In this document: positions 33,912-42,813 of the stretch, piece by piece
How positions within the stretch are numbered: position 1 is the first letter of the stretch
Layout: every line of letters starts with the position of its first letter
Notes under the pieces: model-generated
What the model was told of the DNA's origin: nothing
What the model saw: the letters and a program-made list of their open reading frames with translations, nothing else
The model's database searches: none
NCBI RefSeq assembly: GCF_023375815.1
Contig: NZ_CP067412.1
Location: 1,488,001 to 1,552,000, forward strand
Direction: 5' to 3'
From: Pseudomonas sp. HS6
GTDB lineage: Bacteria > Pseudomonadota > Gammaproteobacteria > Pseudomonadales > Pseudomonadaceae
DNA: 64,000 nucleotides
Program-made: the position numbers and the translations under genes

Positions 33912-35305
33912 CAGTTCACCCCCAGAATCGACGACAGATGCCCGTTGAGAAACTTGCCGCTCGGGTCCAGCGCCTGGCGTACCTGAATGAATTCCTGCCA
34001 GCGTGGGTACAACGTCTGCAACGTACGGGCGTTGAGCGTGTGCAATTTGCCCCAGTGCGGGCGGCCGTTGTACTTCCAGAAGATCGGCTCGACGGCGGCG
34101 AAGAAATTGTGATGGTCCATCTGGTAATGCTGGTGGACCGAGATCGAACAGCTGTCGCGACCCTCGAACATGCTCAGCGGAATGTCGTCGGCCTTGACGT
34201 AGCGGTACTCGATGGGAAACCAGGTGCGCAGGTCCTTGTCGCGGATCAGTTTGAGAATCTCGCGCAGGCACGCCGGGCCGTGTTCAGCGGGTACCGAGTA
34301 TTCCATCTCGTTGAAGCGCACGGTGCGCACGTTGGCGTAGATGTCGAACGAGTCGCCGACCCGATCATCGAAACTCGCCAGATGCCGCAGGCTGTTGAGC
34401 AGCGAACTGCGCAGGCTCGGGAAGTCGCTGCCGTACTTGTCGATCTTCTCGATCAGGGTCACGAACTCGTTACCGCCCTCCTCTTCAGGCGGGATCGGCG
34501 GCGTGGGCGGGTCGGTGGTTTCGTTGAGGGCGATCGACAAGGCGTAGTCGGAATGGGTGACCACGAGCATTTCCCAGTGCTGGTTTTCGCGGGTGTTCTT
34601 GTCCAGGTCTTCGAGCAGTTCTTCGGTCTTGGCGATCCACTGGGTTTCCCGCAGGCGATAGGCCGGGCGGTTTTGCAGGCGGATCTTGGTAGCAACGCCC
34701 AACGCGCCGAGGGACACACGGGCGGCGTTGAACACTTCGGGATGACGCTGGCTGTCGCAGTCCAGCACTTCGCCGCTGGCGGTCACCAGTTGCATCCCGC
34801 AGACGTGGGCCGAGTAGGACTGGAAGGTTTTGCCGGTGCCGTGAGTCGAGGTGGAAATCGCCCCGGCGAGGGTCTGGTAATCGATATCGGCCATGTTTTG
34901 CAGGGCCTGGCCGACGTCCTTGAGCGGCGTGCCCATACGCGACATCGGCGTGCCGGCGGCGAACTCGGCTTGCAGGGTTTTCGGGTCGTGATCGAGCAGA
35001 CCGCTGAAGTAGCTCAGCGACAACAACGTGCCGTCGGTAGGCACCAAAGCACTGAAGGAATGCGCCGAGCCGACCGGGCGAATTTTGCCCGGTGCCTGCT
35101 GGATCACTGTCGTCAGTTCATCCAGATTCTTCGGCGCCACCCGCGCTGCCGGCAGGCAACTTTGCCCGCCCGACCAGTTGCGCCAGGGAATCAGCCGCGG
35201 TGCCCGCATCAACTGGCCCAGCGCCGGATTGGAAGCCAGCGCGCTGAACGCCCCGACGATGCTTGCCCGTTGCAACAACTGTCGGCGTGTCAGATCTATC
35301 GGCAT
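33911..35305 (-). CDS. Tat-exported FAD oxidase, aldonolactone oxidase family
   Basis: 464 residues. A twin-arginine signal is at the N-terminus (LTRRQLLQRASIVGAFSALA). A PCMH-type FAD-binding domain covers about 45-215 ('GSAHSFSAL', 'STHGTGKTF', 'LGALGVATKIRLQNR'), and a D-arabinono-1,4-lactone oxidase-type C-terminal domain follows, ending 'DPSGKFLNGHL'. Relatives oxidise aldonolactones or alditols. With a cytochrome c encoded just upstream, electrons may go to the respiratory chain and not to oxygen. Confidence 0.88.
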   Translation of the reverse strand: MPIDLTRRQLLQRASIVGAFSALASNPALGQLMRAPRLIPWRNWSGGQSCLPAARVAPKNLDELTTVIQQAPGKIRPVGSAHSFSALVPTDGTLLSLSYFSGLLDHDPKTLQAEFAAGTPMSRMGTPLKDVGQALQNMADIDYQTLAGAISTSTHGTGKTFQSYSAHVCGMQLVTASGEVLDCDSQRHPEVFNAARVSLGALGVATKIRLQNRPAYRLRETQWIAKTEELLEDLDKNTRENQHWEMLVVTHSDYALSIALNETTDPPTPPIPPEEEGGNEFVTLIEKIDKYGSDFPSLRSSLLNSLRHLASFDDRVGDSFDIYANVRTVRFNEMEYSVPAEHGPACLREILKLIRDKDLRTWFPIEYRYVKADDIPLSMFEGRDSCSISVHQHYQMDHHNFFAAVEPIFWKYNGRPHWGKLHTLNARTLQTLYPRWQEFIQVRQALDPSGKFLNGHLSSILGVN

Positions 35306-35315
35306 GCCAGGATCC

Positions 35316-35669
35316 TTATTGTGGGAGCGGCTGATCGGCCATGAAACCGATCAACTGAAGAAATTGTTCTTCCGAGCACTCGACGCACTGGCCCATCGGC
35401 GGCATGCCGTTGTAGCCGTTGATGGCGTGGTCGAGCAGCGTGTCGGCGCCCTGCTGGATGCGCGGCTCCCAGGCCTTGCGGTCACCGGTCAACGGCGCAT
35501 TCGCGGCGGGGTTGGCGTGGCAGAGCTGGCAGCTATTGGCGTAGATCTGCGCCAGCGCCGGGTCTTTGGGCATGGCGTTGTTGGTGCTGGCCGGGGGTTT
35601 GGGGTCTTCGCCGCAGCCGGCCAGCGCAGCGGCCAGCATCAGCAACAACGTGATTCGGGATGCCCGCAT
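35316..35669 (-). CDS. Lipoprotein c-type cytochrome
   Basis: 117 residues from the ATG at 35669 (gcgagg upstream); a longer in-frame start at 35693 would spoil the signal. The lipobox is 'AALAGC'. One heme motif, C-Q-L-C-H, is seen, and 'GYNGMPPMGQCVECS' supplies the distal Met region and an extra cysteine pair, as in c5-type cytochromes. It is a membrane-tethered electron carrier and the first gene of an operon with the FAD oxidase (10-base gap) and the PLP enzyme, so it is the likely electron acceptor. Confidence 0.9.
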   Translation of the reverse strand: MRASRITLLLMLAAALAGCGEDPKPPASTNNAMPKDPALAQIYANSCQLCHANPAANAPLTGDRKAWEPRIQQGADTLLDHAINGYNGMPPMGQCVECSEEQFLQLIGFMADQPLPQ

Positions 35670-35936
35670 AACGATCCTCGCGTTGGGTGCCACTTATTGT
35701 TGTAAGCACACCTTAAGGCAGCGACGGCGGCGGGTTGAGGGCATTGCGGGCCAGTGAAGGGGGCAAACGGGGACAGTCGGGATACAACTCGGGATCGAAC
35801 AAAAGGAGGGAATCTTGCTGAGCCCTCTGCTCTGCGCCTTTGAGTGACATTCGCGTGACATTTGCGGGTTTAAATTGCAGCGCGTTCAGGCGTATAACCT
35901 GTACAGACTTTTTCAATTGGCAAGCAGGGTAGCGAC

Positions 35937-37562
35937 ATGACCACAGCAAACATCCTTGGCAACCTGTTCCCTTCTGTCAGCGACATCCCGGAAAAATACC
36001 GCCTCGACGGTCAGGTCGAGCAACGCGAATACCTGGTCGATGGCCAGTTGCGCCGCTGGGACGGCCCGCTCGCCACAGTACGCAGCCCGGTCTATCTGCA
36101 TGGCGAAAGCGGTGATGAACAAGTGATCCTCGGCAGTACGCCGCTGCTGGACGCCGAGACCGCCCTCACCGCCCTCGACGCCGCCGTCCGCGCCTACGAC
36201 CGGGGTCAGGGCCTGTGGCCGACCATGCGCGTGGCCGAGCGCATCCAGCACGTCGAAGCCTTCCTCGGGCGCATGCGCCAGCAGCGCGACGCCGTGGTGA
36301 AACTGCTGATGTGGGAAATCGGCAAAAACCTCAAAGACTCGGAAAAAGAGTTCGACCGCACCTGCGACTACATCGTCGACACCATCAATGCGCTAAAAGA
36401 ACTCGACCGTCGCTCCAGCCGTTTCGAGCTGGAACAGGACACCCTCGGCCAGATCCGTCGCGTACCGCTCGGTGTGGCGCTGTGCATGGGCCCTTACAAC
36501 TATCCGCTGAACGAGACGTTCACCACGCTGATTCCGGCGCTGATCATGGGCAACACCGTGGTGTTCAAACCGGCCAAGCTCGGCGTGCTGCTGATCCGTC
36601 CGCTGCTCGAAGCCTTCCGCGACAGTTTCCCGACCGGCGTGATCAACGTGATCTACGGCAGCGGCCGCGAGACCGTCAGTGCGCTGATGGCCAGCGGCAA
36701 GATCGACATCTTCGCCTTCATCGGCACCAACAAGGCCGCCAGCGACCTGAAGAAACTGCACCCGAAACCGCACCGTTTGCGCGCCGCATTGGGGCTGGAT
36801 GCGAAGAACCCCGGCATCGTCCTGCCGGAAGTCGATCTGGATAACGCGGTGAATGAAGCGGTTACCGGTTCGCTGTCGTTCAACGGCCAGCGCTGCACCG
36901 CGTTGAAAATCCTGTTTGTGCATGAAGATGTGGTGGATAGTTTCATCGAGAAATTCAACGCCAAACTGGCCACCCTCAAACCGGGCATGCCATGGGACAG
37001 CGGGGTTTCGCTGACACCGCTGCCAGAGTCGGGCAAGGTCGACTATCTGCACGGGTTGGTTGCCGATGCGCAAAGCAAAGGCGCCCAAGTGGTCAATCCG
37101 AATGGCGGCGAGTCGCGAGAGTCGTTCTTCTATCCGGCGGTGCTGTACCCGGTGACGCCGCAGATGCGCGTCTATCAGGAAGAGCAATTCGGCCCGGTGG
37201 TGCCGATCGTGCCGTACCGTCATCTCGACACCGTGATCGATTACGTATTGGAGTCGGATTTCGGACAGCAACTGAGCATCTTCGGCACTAACCCGGTGGC
37301 GGTCGGCCGCTTGGTCGACACCTTCGCCAACCAGGTCGGGCGGATCAACCTCAATGCCCAGTGCCAGCGCGGCCCGGACACTTATCCGTTCAACGGGCGC
37401 AAGAACTCCGCCGAAGGCACGCTGTCGGTACACGATGCGCTGCGGGTGTTTTCGATCCGTACGCTGGTGGCGACCAAGTTCCAGGAACCCAACAAGGATC
37501 TGATCAGCGAAATCATTCGCGGGCGAGATTCGAACTTCATCGCCACCGATTACATCTTCTAA
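35937..37562 (+). CDS. Aldehyde dehydrogenase, NADP-dependent GAPDH (GapN-like)
   Basis: 541 residues. The catalytic cysteine is C320 (FNGQRCTALK) and the oxyanion asparagine N188 (MGPYNYP). The general-base glutamate of the classic E-L-G-G-K motif is missing: the aligned stretch reads L-G-L-D-A-K-N-P, putting glycine (286) in that place. Plain phrase similarity is to proteins called non-phosphorylating NADP-dependent glyceraldehyde-3-phosphate dehydrogenase in pseudomonads. It is cytoplasmic. Its stop overlaps the ribosome site of the FUSC gene, so they are probably coupled. Upstream (35670-35936) I see no clear operator. Confidence 0.85.
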   Translation: MTTANILGNLFPSVSDIPEKYRLDGQVEQREYLVDGQLRRWDGPLATVRSPVYLHGESGDEQVILGSTPLLDAETALTALDAAVRAYDRGQGLWPTMRVAERIQHVEAFLGRMRQQRDAVVKLLMWEIGKNLKDSEKEFDRTCDYIVDTINALKELDRRSSRFELEQDTLGQIRRVPLGVALCMGPYNYPLNETFTTLIPALIMGNTVVFKPAKLGVLLIRPLLEAFRDSFPTGVINVIYGSGRETVSALMASGKIDIFAFIGTNKAASDLKKLHPKPHRLRAALGLDAKNPGIVLPEVDLDNAVNEAVTGSLSFNGQRCTALKILFVHEDVVDSFIEKFNAKLATLKPGMPWDSGVSLTPLPESGKVDYLHGLVADAQSKGAQVVNPNGGESRESFFYPAVLYPVTPQMRVYQEEQFGPVVPIVPYRHLDTVIDYVLESDFGQQLSIFGTNPVAVGRLVDTFANQVGRINLNAQCQRGPDTYPFNGRKNSAEGTLSVHDALRVFSIRTLVATKFQEPNKDLISEIIRGRDSNFIATDYIF

Positions 37563-37575
37563 GGAGGAATCACCG

Positions 37576-38649
37576 CTGAGCACTTTCAGCCCCCACCGCT
37601 GGCCGCCGCTGTTGCGGCGGATCCTGCGGCCGCTGCTGGACCCGTACCGTCGCTACCGCCACGCGCGGTTGATTCACGCGGTGCGGGTGGCGCTGGGATT
37701 GTTGGCGACGATCCTGCTGACCACCGGCATCAATCTGCCCCACGGCGAGTGGGCGTCGGTGACCATGCTGGTGGTCATCGGCGGCTTGCAACACCACGGC
37801 AACATCGGCAAGAAAGCCGCCGAACGCGCCACTGGCACTTTGATCGGTGCCGGCGTCGGTCTGTTGTTGGTGGCGCAACAGGCGTGGCTGGGAATGCCAT
37901 GGCTGACCTATTTCGCAATGGCGGTGGTGTGCGGATTTTTCTCGTATCACGCCATCGGCAAGGGCGGTTACACCGCCCTGCTCTCGGCCATCACTGTTTT
38001 TATCGTCGCCGGGCATGGCGACAATCCAATCACCGACGGGCTGTGGCGCGGGGTCGATATTCTGATCGGTATCGCCCTGGCCCTGGCTTTTTCCTTCGCC
38101 CTGCCGCTGTATGCGGTGTATTCGTGGCGCTACAACCTGGCCGATGCGTTGCGCGATTGCGCCACGGTGTACGGGCGGATCATCAGCGGTGAAGCGGTTT
38201 CGGCCGATGAACACTTGAAACTGATGGGCCGGCTGAACACGGTGATGGTGCAACTGCGTTCGCTGATGCCGTCGGTGTCCAAGGAAGTGAAGGTCTCGAT
38301 GACCGAACTGGATGCGATCCAGCGCAATTTGCGCATGTGCATCAGCACCCTGGAAATCCTCGGCAATACCCGGCCGGACACCAGCGATCCCGAAGCCATG
38401 GCGCACCTGCAATCGGCGTTGAAAGCCGAACACCGACAGATTCGCGTGCAACTGATCGGCATGGCCCGGGCCTTGAAAACCGGTGCGACCCAGCGCCTCG
38501 GGCGCCCCGTGGAATTGCCGGACGCCAGCCTCGATGCCCCGGTCTACAGCCCGTTGGACGGTTACCGTCTGCTGACCCGGCAACTGGCGTCCAACATCGG
38601 CGAAATGCGTCAGCGCCTGGCGAAAACCGCGCCGCGCTGGAACATCTGA
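37576..38649 (+). CDS. FUSC-family membrane protein, apparent CTG start
   Basis: 357 residues. The only strong ribosome site, AAGGAGG at 37561-37567, is placed eight bases before a CTG at 37576; the reading from there (M-S-T-F-S-P-H-R-W-P) is natural. The next usable codon is a TTG at 37612 without a ribosome site. Six or so membrane helices fill residues about 35-175 (for example 'LGLLATILLTTGINL', 'TYFAMAVVCGFFSY'), and a cytoplasmic helical half follows. This is one FUSC unit, of the aromatic-acid exporter/YccS type. Substrate unknown. Confidence 0.82.
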   Translation: MSTFSPHRWPPLLRRILRPLLDPYRRYRHARLIHAVRVALGLLATILLTTGINLPHGEWASVTMLVVIGGLQHHGNIGKKAAERATGTLIGAGVGLLLVAQQAWLGMPWLTYFAMAVVCGFFSYHAIGKGGYTALLSAITVFIVAGHGDNPITDGLWRGVDILIGIALALAFSFALPLYAVYSWRYNLADALRDCATVYGRIISGEAVSADEHLKLMGRLNTVMVQLRSLMPSVSKEVKVSMTELDAIQRNLRMCISTLEILGNTRPDTSDPEAMAHLQSALKAEHRQIRVQLIGMARALKTGATQRLGRPVELPDASLDAPVYSPLDGYRLLTRQLASNIGEMRQRLAKTAPRWNI

Positions 38650-38651
38650 GA

Positions 38652-39545
38652 CTACTGCGCCGCCAACCGCCTTGACTTGAAACCCCAGCCCTGTTGCATC
38701 CCGGCGGCGGCCAGCAGGATCGCCGCCACGCCCACCCATTGCAGGGTTTGCAGTTGATGGCCGAAGGCAAACCAGTCGACGAAAATAGCCGCAATCGGGT
38801 AAATGAACGACAGTGCGCCGGTCAGTGCAGTCGGCAGTTTCTGGATCGCGCCGTAAAGCAGCACGTACATCAGACCGGTGTGGAGAATGCCCAGCGTCAC
38901 CAGACTGGCCCAGGCACTGGGCGCTTGCGGCAGCGCGCTGAAGTGGGCGAACGGTGTCAGCATCAACACCCCGGTGCAGACCTGGATCAAGGCGATCAGG
39001 TGTGGCGGCGTACCGGTCAGGCGTTTGATGATCAACGCGGCGATGGCATACAGAAACGCTGCACCCAACGCCAGCGCGATCCCTGTGAGGTAATCATTGC
39101 CGCCCTCGCCCTGCCCGCCGTGGGCACTGACGATAGCCAACATTCCCGTAAAAGAAATCGCCAGCCAGAACAGCTTTTGCACGGTGATTTTCTCGCCGAG
39201 AAACAGCGCCGCCAATCCCACCAGCATGAACGGCTGCACGTTGTACACCGCCGTGCCGATGGCAATCGAGGCTCGGGAATACGAGGCGAACAGCAGCACC
39301 CAGTTGCCGACAATCGCCATGCCGCTGAGCACTGCCAGCAGGAACGTGGTGCGCGTCAAAATGCCTGGGCGCAAAAAGCCGAACGCGGCGCAGATCAGCA
39401 GCAAGGTGCCAGCGCCGAATACGCAGCGCCAGAACACCACGTCGAGCACCGGTTGGCCTGACACCAGCACGAACCAGCCGATCGTCCCGGATATCAGCAT
39501 GGCGGCGGTCATTTCGAATGAACCGCGACGGATTGTTTTGTCCAT
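38652..39545 (-). CDS. EamA/DMT-family transporter
   Basis: 297 residues from the second of two adjacent ATGs (39545), seven bases after GGAG; the first is at 39548. Ten membrane helices in two EamA repeats are visible ('FEMTAAMLISGTIGWFVLV', 'GTAVYNVQPFMLVGLAALFLGE' in pieces, 'ALSFIYPIAAIFVDWFAF'). DMT proteins of this kind export amino acids or metabolites. It is divergent from an Lrp-type regulator, its likely controller. It is convergent with the FUSC gene, with two bases between the stops. Confidence 0.88.
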   Translation of the reverse strand: MDKTIRRGSFEMTAAMLISGTIGWFVLVSGQPVLDVVFWRCVFGAGTLLLICAAFGFLRPGILTRTTFLLAVLSGMAIVGNWVLLFASYSRASIAIGTAVYNVQPFMLVGLAALFLGEKITVQKLFWLAISFTGMLAIVSAHGGQGEGGNDYLTGIALALGAAFLYAIAALIIKRLTGTPPHLIALIQVCTGVLMLTPFAHFSALPQAPSAWASLVTLGILHTGLMYVLLYGAIQKLPTALTGALSFIYPIAAIFVDWFAFGHQLQTLQWVGVAAILLAAAGMQQGWGFKSRRLAAQ

Positions 39546-39683
39546 CATCAATCTCCTTAATGTGTGGCAAAAGTATGCCAAGCGATCCCCGGGCTACTCC
39601 AGAGCAAAAAGCAGGCTAAAATCGATTTCTGCCTTTTTTATCAAGGGTGGTTTGTGTTATTCGCCTAATGCGGGAGTTTTTGT

Positions 39684-40121
39684 ATGACCGACGATATCGA
39701 CCAGATCCTGATCGGGGCCTTGATGGAGGATTCGCGGCGTTCGCTCAAGGCGCTGGCGCAGATCAGCGGCTTGTCTTCACCGAGCGTGGCCGAGCGCTTG
39801 CGGCGACTTGAGGAGCGCGGTGTGCTCAAAGGCTACACCGTGGAGATCGATCCGAAGTGTTTCGGCTACCAGTTGCAGGCGATTGTCCGGGTGCGGCCGT
39901 TGCCGGGGCAGCTGCAGGAGGTTGAGCGGCAAATAATGTCGATTCCCGAATTCACAGAATGTGACAAGGTCACTGGCGAGGACTGTTTTATCGCTCGCCT
40001 GCATGTGCGTTCGATGGAGCAACTGGATACTCTGCTCGACCGGTTGAATACGCTGGCAGAAACCAATACTGCGATCGTCAAGAAGACCCCGGTGAAACGG
40101 CGATTGCCGCCGATGGCATGA
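39684..40121 (+). CDS. Lrp/AsnC family transcriptional regulator
   Basis: 145 residues, GGGAG seven bases before the ATG. The N-terminal helix-turn-helix is about 1-60 ('LAQISGLSSPSVAERLRRLEERGVL' in pieces), then the RAM effector-binding domain (about 65-140, 'FTECDKVTGEDCFIARL'). It faces the DMT transporter across 138 bases, an arrangement seen for Lrp regulators that switch on an amino-acid exporter when the amino acid accumulates. Confidence 0.92.
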   Translation: MTDDIDQILIGALMEDSRRSLKALAQISGLSSPSVAERLRRLEERGVLKGYTVEIDPKCFGYQLQAIVRVRPLPGQLQEVERQIMSIPEFTECDKVTGEDCFIARLHVRSMEQLDTLLDRLNTLAETNTAIVKKTPVKRRLPPMA

Positions 40122-40160
40122 GCGGCGTAAATTGAGTTTTTCCGGCGAAGGATTGGCGGT

Positions 40161-40487
40161 ATGAGAACTCAGGCAATGATGCTGGCAGCGATGATGCTGG
40201 CAGGGTGCGGGACGGTGCAGACCGTGGCGTTCAGTGACAAGTTTTCTACCGACCAGTTGAAGGCTAAAAAATCTTACTGCGGCGCTGTACCACGCATTTA
40301 CAGCGGCGTGACGTACGACTTCTGCATGCTGCATGCCGAAAAGCCCGATGACGTCGATGCGTTCAACTACAAGAACGCTACACCGGGCCTGCTGGTCGAT
40401 GCGGCCGTGTCGGGAGTGCTCGATACGTTGCTGTTGCCCTACACGATCTACAAGCAACAGGCCGATGGCAGCATCGAGATCAATTGA
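40161..40487 (+). CDS. YceK/YidQ-type lipoprotein
   Basis: 108 residues. The lipobox is 'MMLAGC', cleaved after about 15 residues. The mature part has 'PRIYSGVTYDF' and 'LPYTIYKQ', as in YceK/YidQ proteins, small outer-membrane lipoproteins of unknown function. A terminator hairpin follows. Confidence 0.85.
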   Translation: MRTQAMMLAAMMLAGCGTVQTVAFSDKFSTDQLKAKKSYCGAVPRIYSGVTYDFCMLHAEKPDDVDAFNYKNATPGLLVDAAVSGVLDTLLLPYTIYKQQADGSIEIN

Positions 40488-40514
40488 ACGTCTGCCCCCT
40501 TTCCGAAGGCAACA

Positions 40515-40538
40515 AAAAACCCGCTTTCGCGGGTTTTT
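40515..40538. terminator. Bidirectional terminator between convergent genes
   Basis: 'aaaaacccgctttcgcgggt' plus 'tttt' is a GC stem flanked by A5 and T5. It can end both the YceK-like gene and the BI-1 family gene. Confidence 0.92.
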
Positions 40539-40559
40539 CGTTAATGCCGATTCAACCAA

Positions 40560-41231
40560 TCAGTCGTCGCGGCTCATGATGCCGAAGATCTGCAACAAAC
40601 TGATGAACAGGTTGTAGATCGATACATACAGGCTGATGGTCGCCATGATGTAGTTGCGCTCGCCGCCGTGGATGATGGCGCTAGTCTGGAACAGAATGCA
40701 GACCGACGAGAACAGTACGAAACCTGCGCTGATCGCCAGTTGCAGGCCGCTGATCTGGAAGAACATGCCCGCCAGGGTGGCACCCAGCAACACGAAGAAA
40801 CCGGCGGTGATGAAACCACCGAGGAAGCTCATGTCCTTGCGGGTGATCAGCACGTAGGCCGACAGACCACCGAAAACCAGTGCAGTCATCGCGAACGCGG
40901 AGCTGACCACTTCAGCGCCGCCCTGCATGCCCAGGTAACGGTTCAGGATCGGGCCGAGCAGGAAACCCATGAAACCGGTCAGGGCAAACGCGGACACCAG
41001 GCCCCAAGCCGAATCACGGAGTTTGTTGGTGAGGAAGAACAGCCCGTAGAAGCCGATCAGCACCACGAAAATATTTGGGTAGCCGACCCGCATCTGCTGG
41101 GCCACGAAAGCCATCACGCCGCTGAATGCGAGGGTCAGCGCCAGTAGGCCATAAGTGTTGCGCAGGACGCGGCTAACCTCTAGCTGCTCAGCCTGCACGC
41201 TGTTGTGAACTGCGTAATCCTGTTCGCGCAT
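40560..41231 (-). CDS. Bax inhibitor-1/YccA family membrane protein
   Basis: 223 residues with AGGAG eight bases before the ATG. Seven membrane helices follow a short N-terminal cytoplasmic stretch. The family pattern shows in 'NTYGLLALTLAFSGVMAFVAQ' (in pieces), 'GPILNRYL' and the last helix 'YVSIYNLFISLLQIFGI'. Bacterial members such as YccA bind FtsH or act as pH-dependent calcium leak channels; the role here is open. It is a single gene. Confidence 0.92.
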   Translation of the reverse strand: MREQDYAVHNSVQAEQLEVSRVLRNTYGLLALTLAFSGVMAFVAQQMRVGYPNIFVVLIGFYGLFFLTNKLRDSAWGLVSAFALTGFMGFLLGPILNRYLGMQGGAEVVSSAFAMTALVFGGLSAYVLITRKDMSFLGGFITAGFFVLLGATLAGMFFQISGLQLAISAGFVLFSSVCILFQTSAIIHGGERNYIMATISLYVSIYNLFISLLQIFGIMSRDD

Positions 41232-41308
41232 GGCGACACTCCTGTTGGTTTGAAACGTTCAGTCGCAAAGATCATAACAGACGCTCTGTAACAAGCCATG
41301 CACAGAGT

Positions 41309-41336
41309 TTGACAGTGTGTTTCATTCAGGTATTAT
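41309..41336 (+). promoter_or_regulatory. Sigma-70 promoter of tRNA-Ser
   Basis: TTGACA at 41309-41314 and TATTAT at 41331-41336 are separated by 16 bases, and the tRNA starts 18 bases after the -10 box. Confidence 0.8.
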
Positions 41337-41353
41337 GGCGCCCGCAACGCAAC

Positions 41354-41441
41354 GGAGGTGTGGCCGAGTGGTTTAAGGCAACGGTCTTGAAAACCGTCGA
41401 CTGTAACAGGTCCATGAGTTCGAATCCCATCGCCTCCGCCA
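41354..41441 (+). tRNA. tRNA-Ser (TGA anticodon)
   Basis: 88 bases including an encoded CCA. The acceptor stem is ggaggtg with cgcctcc. The anticodon stem is acggt/accgt with loop cttgaaa, anticodon TGA at 41388-41390. A long variable arm (cgactgtaacaggtc...) marks the class II serine tRNA, and the T arm is 'gttcgaatc'. It reads UCN codons. Confidence 0.97.
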
Positions 41442-41450
41442 TATTTGATA

Positions 41451-41485
41451 CGACAAAGCCCTGATTATTCAGGGCTTTGTCGTTT
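41451..41485 (+). terminator. Terminator after tRNA-Ser
   Basis: A 14-bp stem 'cgacaaagccctga' with 'tcagggctttgtcg' encloses a short loop and is followed by a T run; it begins ten bases after the tRNA end. Confidence 0.9.
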
Positions 41486-41638
41486 CTGGTGTTCTGAAAA
41501 TATTTCGCTTCTCATCACGGCGTTCTGCCGACTGAACACCACCCAGTTTCCTGCAACACCAGACACCCCTTTATTATCTGCCCAGCCTAACCAACAGATA
41601 AACATCTGCCGAATCAAGCGGCATACGGAACAACACGG

Positions 41639-41860
41639 ATGACCTCTTTCAGAAATCTTGGATTCTGGGGCAAAGTCTGGGCCTGTGCCTGGATAGCGTT
41701 CCTGCTGCTTATTTCCGGCGATTCAGGCACTAACTGGATGGATATAAGCTCATCCGACCGCAAGCGTGTCTTCAGCCCTGGCTTTCTCGTGTTGTGCGTT
41801 TTTGTAGCGGTGGTTGAGCTGATACTACTCAACCACTTCTATGGTGCGCGAATGGAGTGA
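41639..41860 (+). CDS. Small two-span membrane protein, unknown
   Basis: 73 residues. Two hydrophobic helices lie at about 9-27 (FWGKVWACAWIAFLLLI) and 48-66 (FLVLCVFVAVVELILLNHF), joined by a hydrophilic loop. The ribosome site is weak. I do not recognise a family. It lies in the patch of small accessory genes after tRNA-Ser. Confidence 0.55.
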   Translation: MTSFRNLGFWGKVWACAWIAFLLLISGDSGTNWMDISSSDRKRVFSPGFLVLCVFVAVVELILLNHFYGARME

Positions 41861-41997
41861 AGGCGAGGCAGATCGCGTGGTGCCGGCTTCCTTGCCCTGC
41901 AGAGTTATAAGGCTTGTGTTCTTCCTGTTTTCACAGCAGCGTGAAAAACTGCGTGTTCTTCGCCACTCATTTTTTGTCTGTTTTGATGGAACTACCG

Positions 41998-42798
41998 ATG
42001 GACATCATGGATACCCAGCAAGAAAACACCCTCGAAAAGTCACTCAGACTGGCGGCGGATGAGCCAGACCACCGACCTGATTTTTTCAAGACGCTGCTGA
42101 ATTCGGATATCTACGTCCTCGGCACTGCCGGCACTGGCGAAGGGCAAGTCAACCTTGAGGCAGGCAGCAACATCAGCATTGCGCACTGGCAAAAGCCCGA
42201 CGGCTCAGCTGTCATCCCGTTTTTCACTTCGTTGCAAACGCTACAAAAATCCATAAACAGCGAAGAGTCCTACATAGCGATCCCGGCCAGATCCCTGTTT
42301 GAAATCACGCTGGGCACTCCTCTTTTCCTCAATCCAAAGTCTCCCTACGGGAAAGAGTTTTTCCCGGAGGAAGTGCGCTACCTGCTCTCCGATGAGATCG
42401 GCCAAAGACCGGTTCAGCGCACGATCGAAAAGGACACTCAGGTGCTGCTCGGACAGCCGGCGCAATACCCCTCGAAGATGGTCAATTCGCTCACTCAATT
42501 ACTCGCCAGACATCGCAATGTGAAGCGCGCGTTTCTGGCATTGATGCATGACGCATCGTCTGACCAAAAGCCTCATCTGATCATCGGGATCGAAGCTGAC
42601 GGCGATTTTGAACGGGTCATGCGCGAAGCGGGCAGCGTTGCCGGGGACACTGCTCCGGATGGCGAACCCGTTGACCTGTACCGCGTTCATGACGGAGATT
42701 CAGGCCTTAGCGATTACTTCCTCAAACAAACCGCCCCCTTCTATAAGCGGAAGTCGGCAGGCTGGCTGCGTTCATGGTTTGGTTTTAGAAAAGCGTGA
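41998..42798 (+). CDS. SseB-like protein
   Basis: 266 residues from the ATG at 41998 (42007 is also possible). The N-terminal half has 'DFFKTLLNSDIYVLG' and 'IPFFTSLQTLQKS', as in the SseB (enhanced serine sensitivity) N-domain. The C-terminal half has 'VKRAFLALMHD' and 'PHLIIGIEADGDFERVM', as in the SseB C-domain. The protein is cytoplasmic; the biochemical role of SseB is not known. Confidence 0.8.
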   Translation: MDIMDTQQENTLEKSLRLAADEPDHRPDFFKTLLNSDIYVLGTAGTGEGQVNLEAGSNISIAHWQKPDGSAVIPFFTSLQTLQKSINSEESYIAIPARSLFEITLGTPLFLNPKSPYGKEFFPEEVRYLLSDEIGQRPVQRTIEKDTQVLLGQPAQYPSKMVNSLTQLLARHRNVKRAFLALMHDASSDQKPHLIIGIEADGDFERVMREAGSVAGDTAPDGEPVDLYRVHDGDSGLSDYFLKQTAPFYKRKSAGWLRSWFGFRKA

Positions 42799-42813
42799 CA
42801 ACGCACAGCAGAC

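Noticed and set aside
35316..35338. REP-like 'tgtgggagcgg' at the cytochrome gene end
   Set aside because: It encodes the plausible C-terminus of the cytochrome and has no partner unit; treated as chance or too weak.
41445..41642. 65-codon frame just after the tRNA
   Set aside because: It runs through the tRNA terminator hairpin and has no ribosome site.
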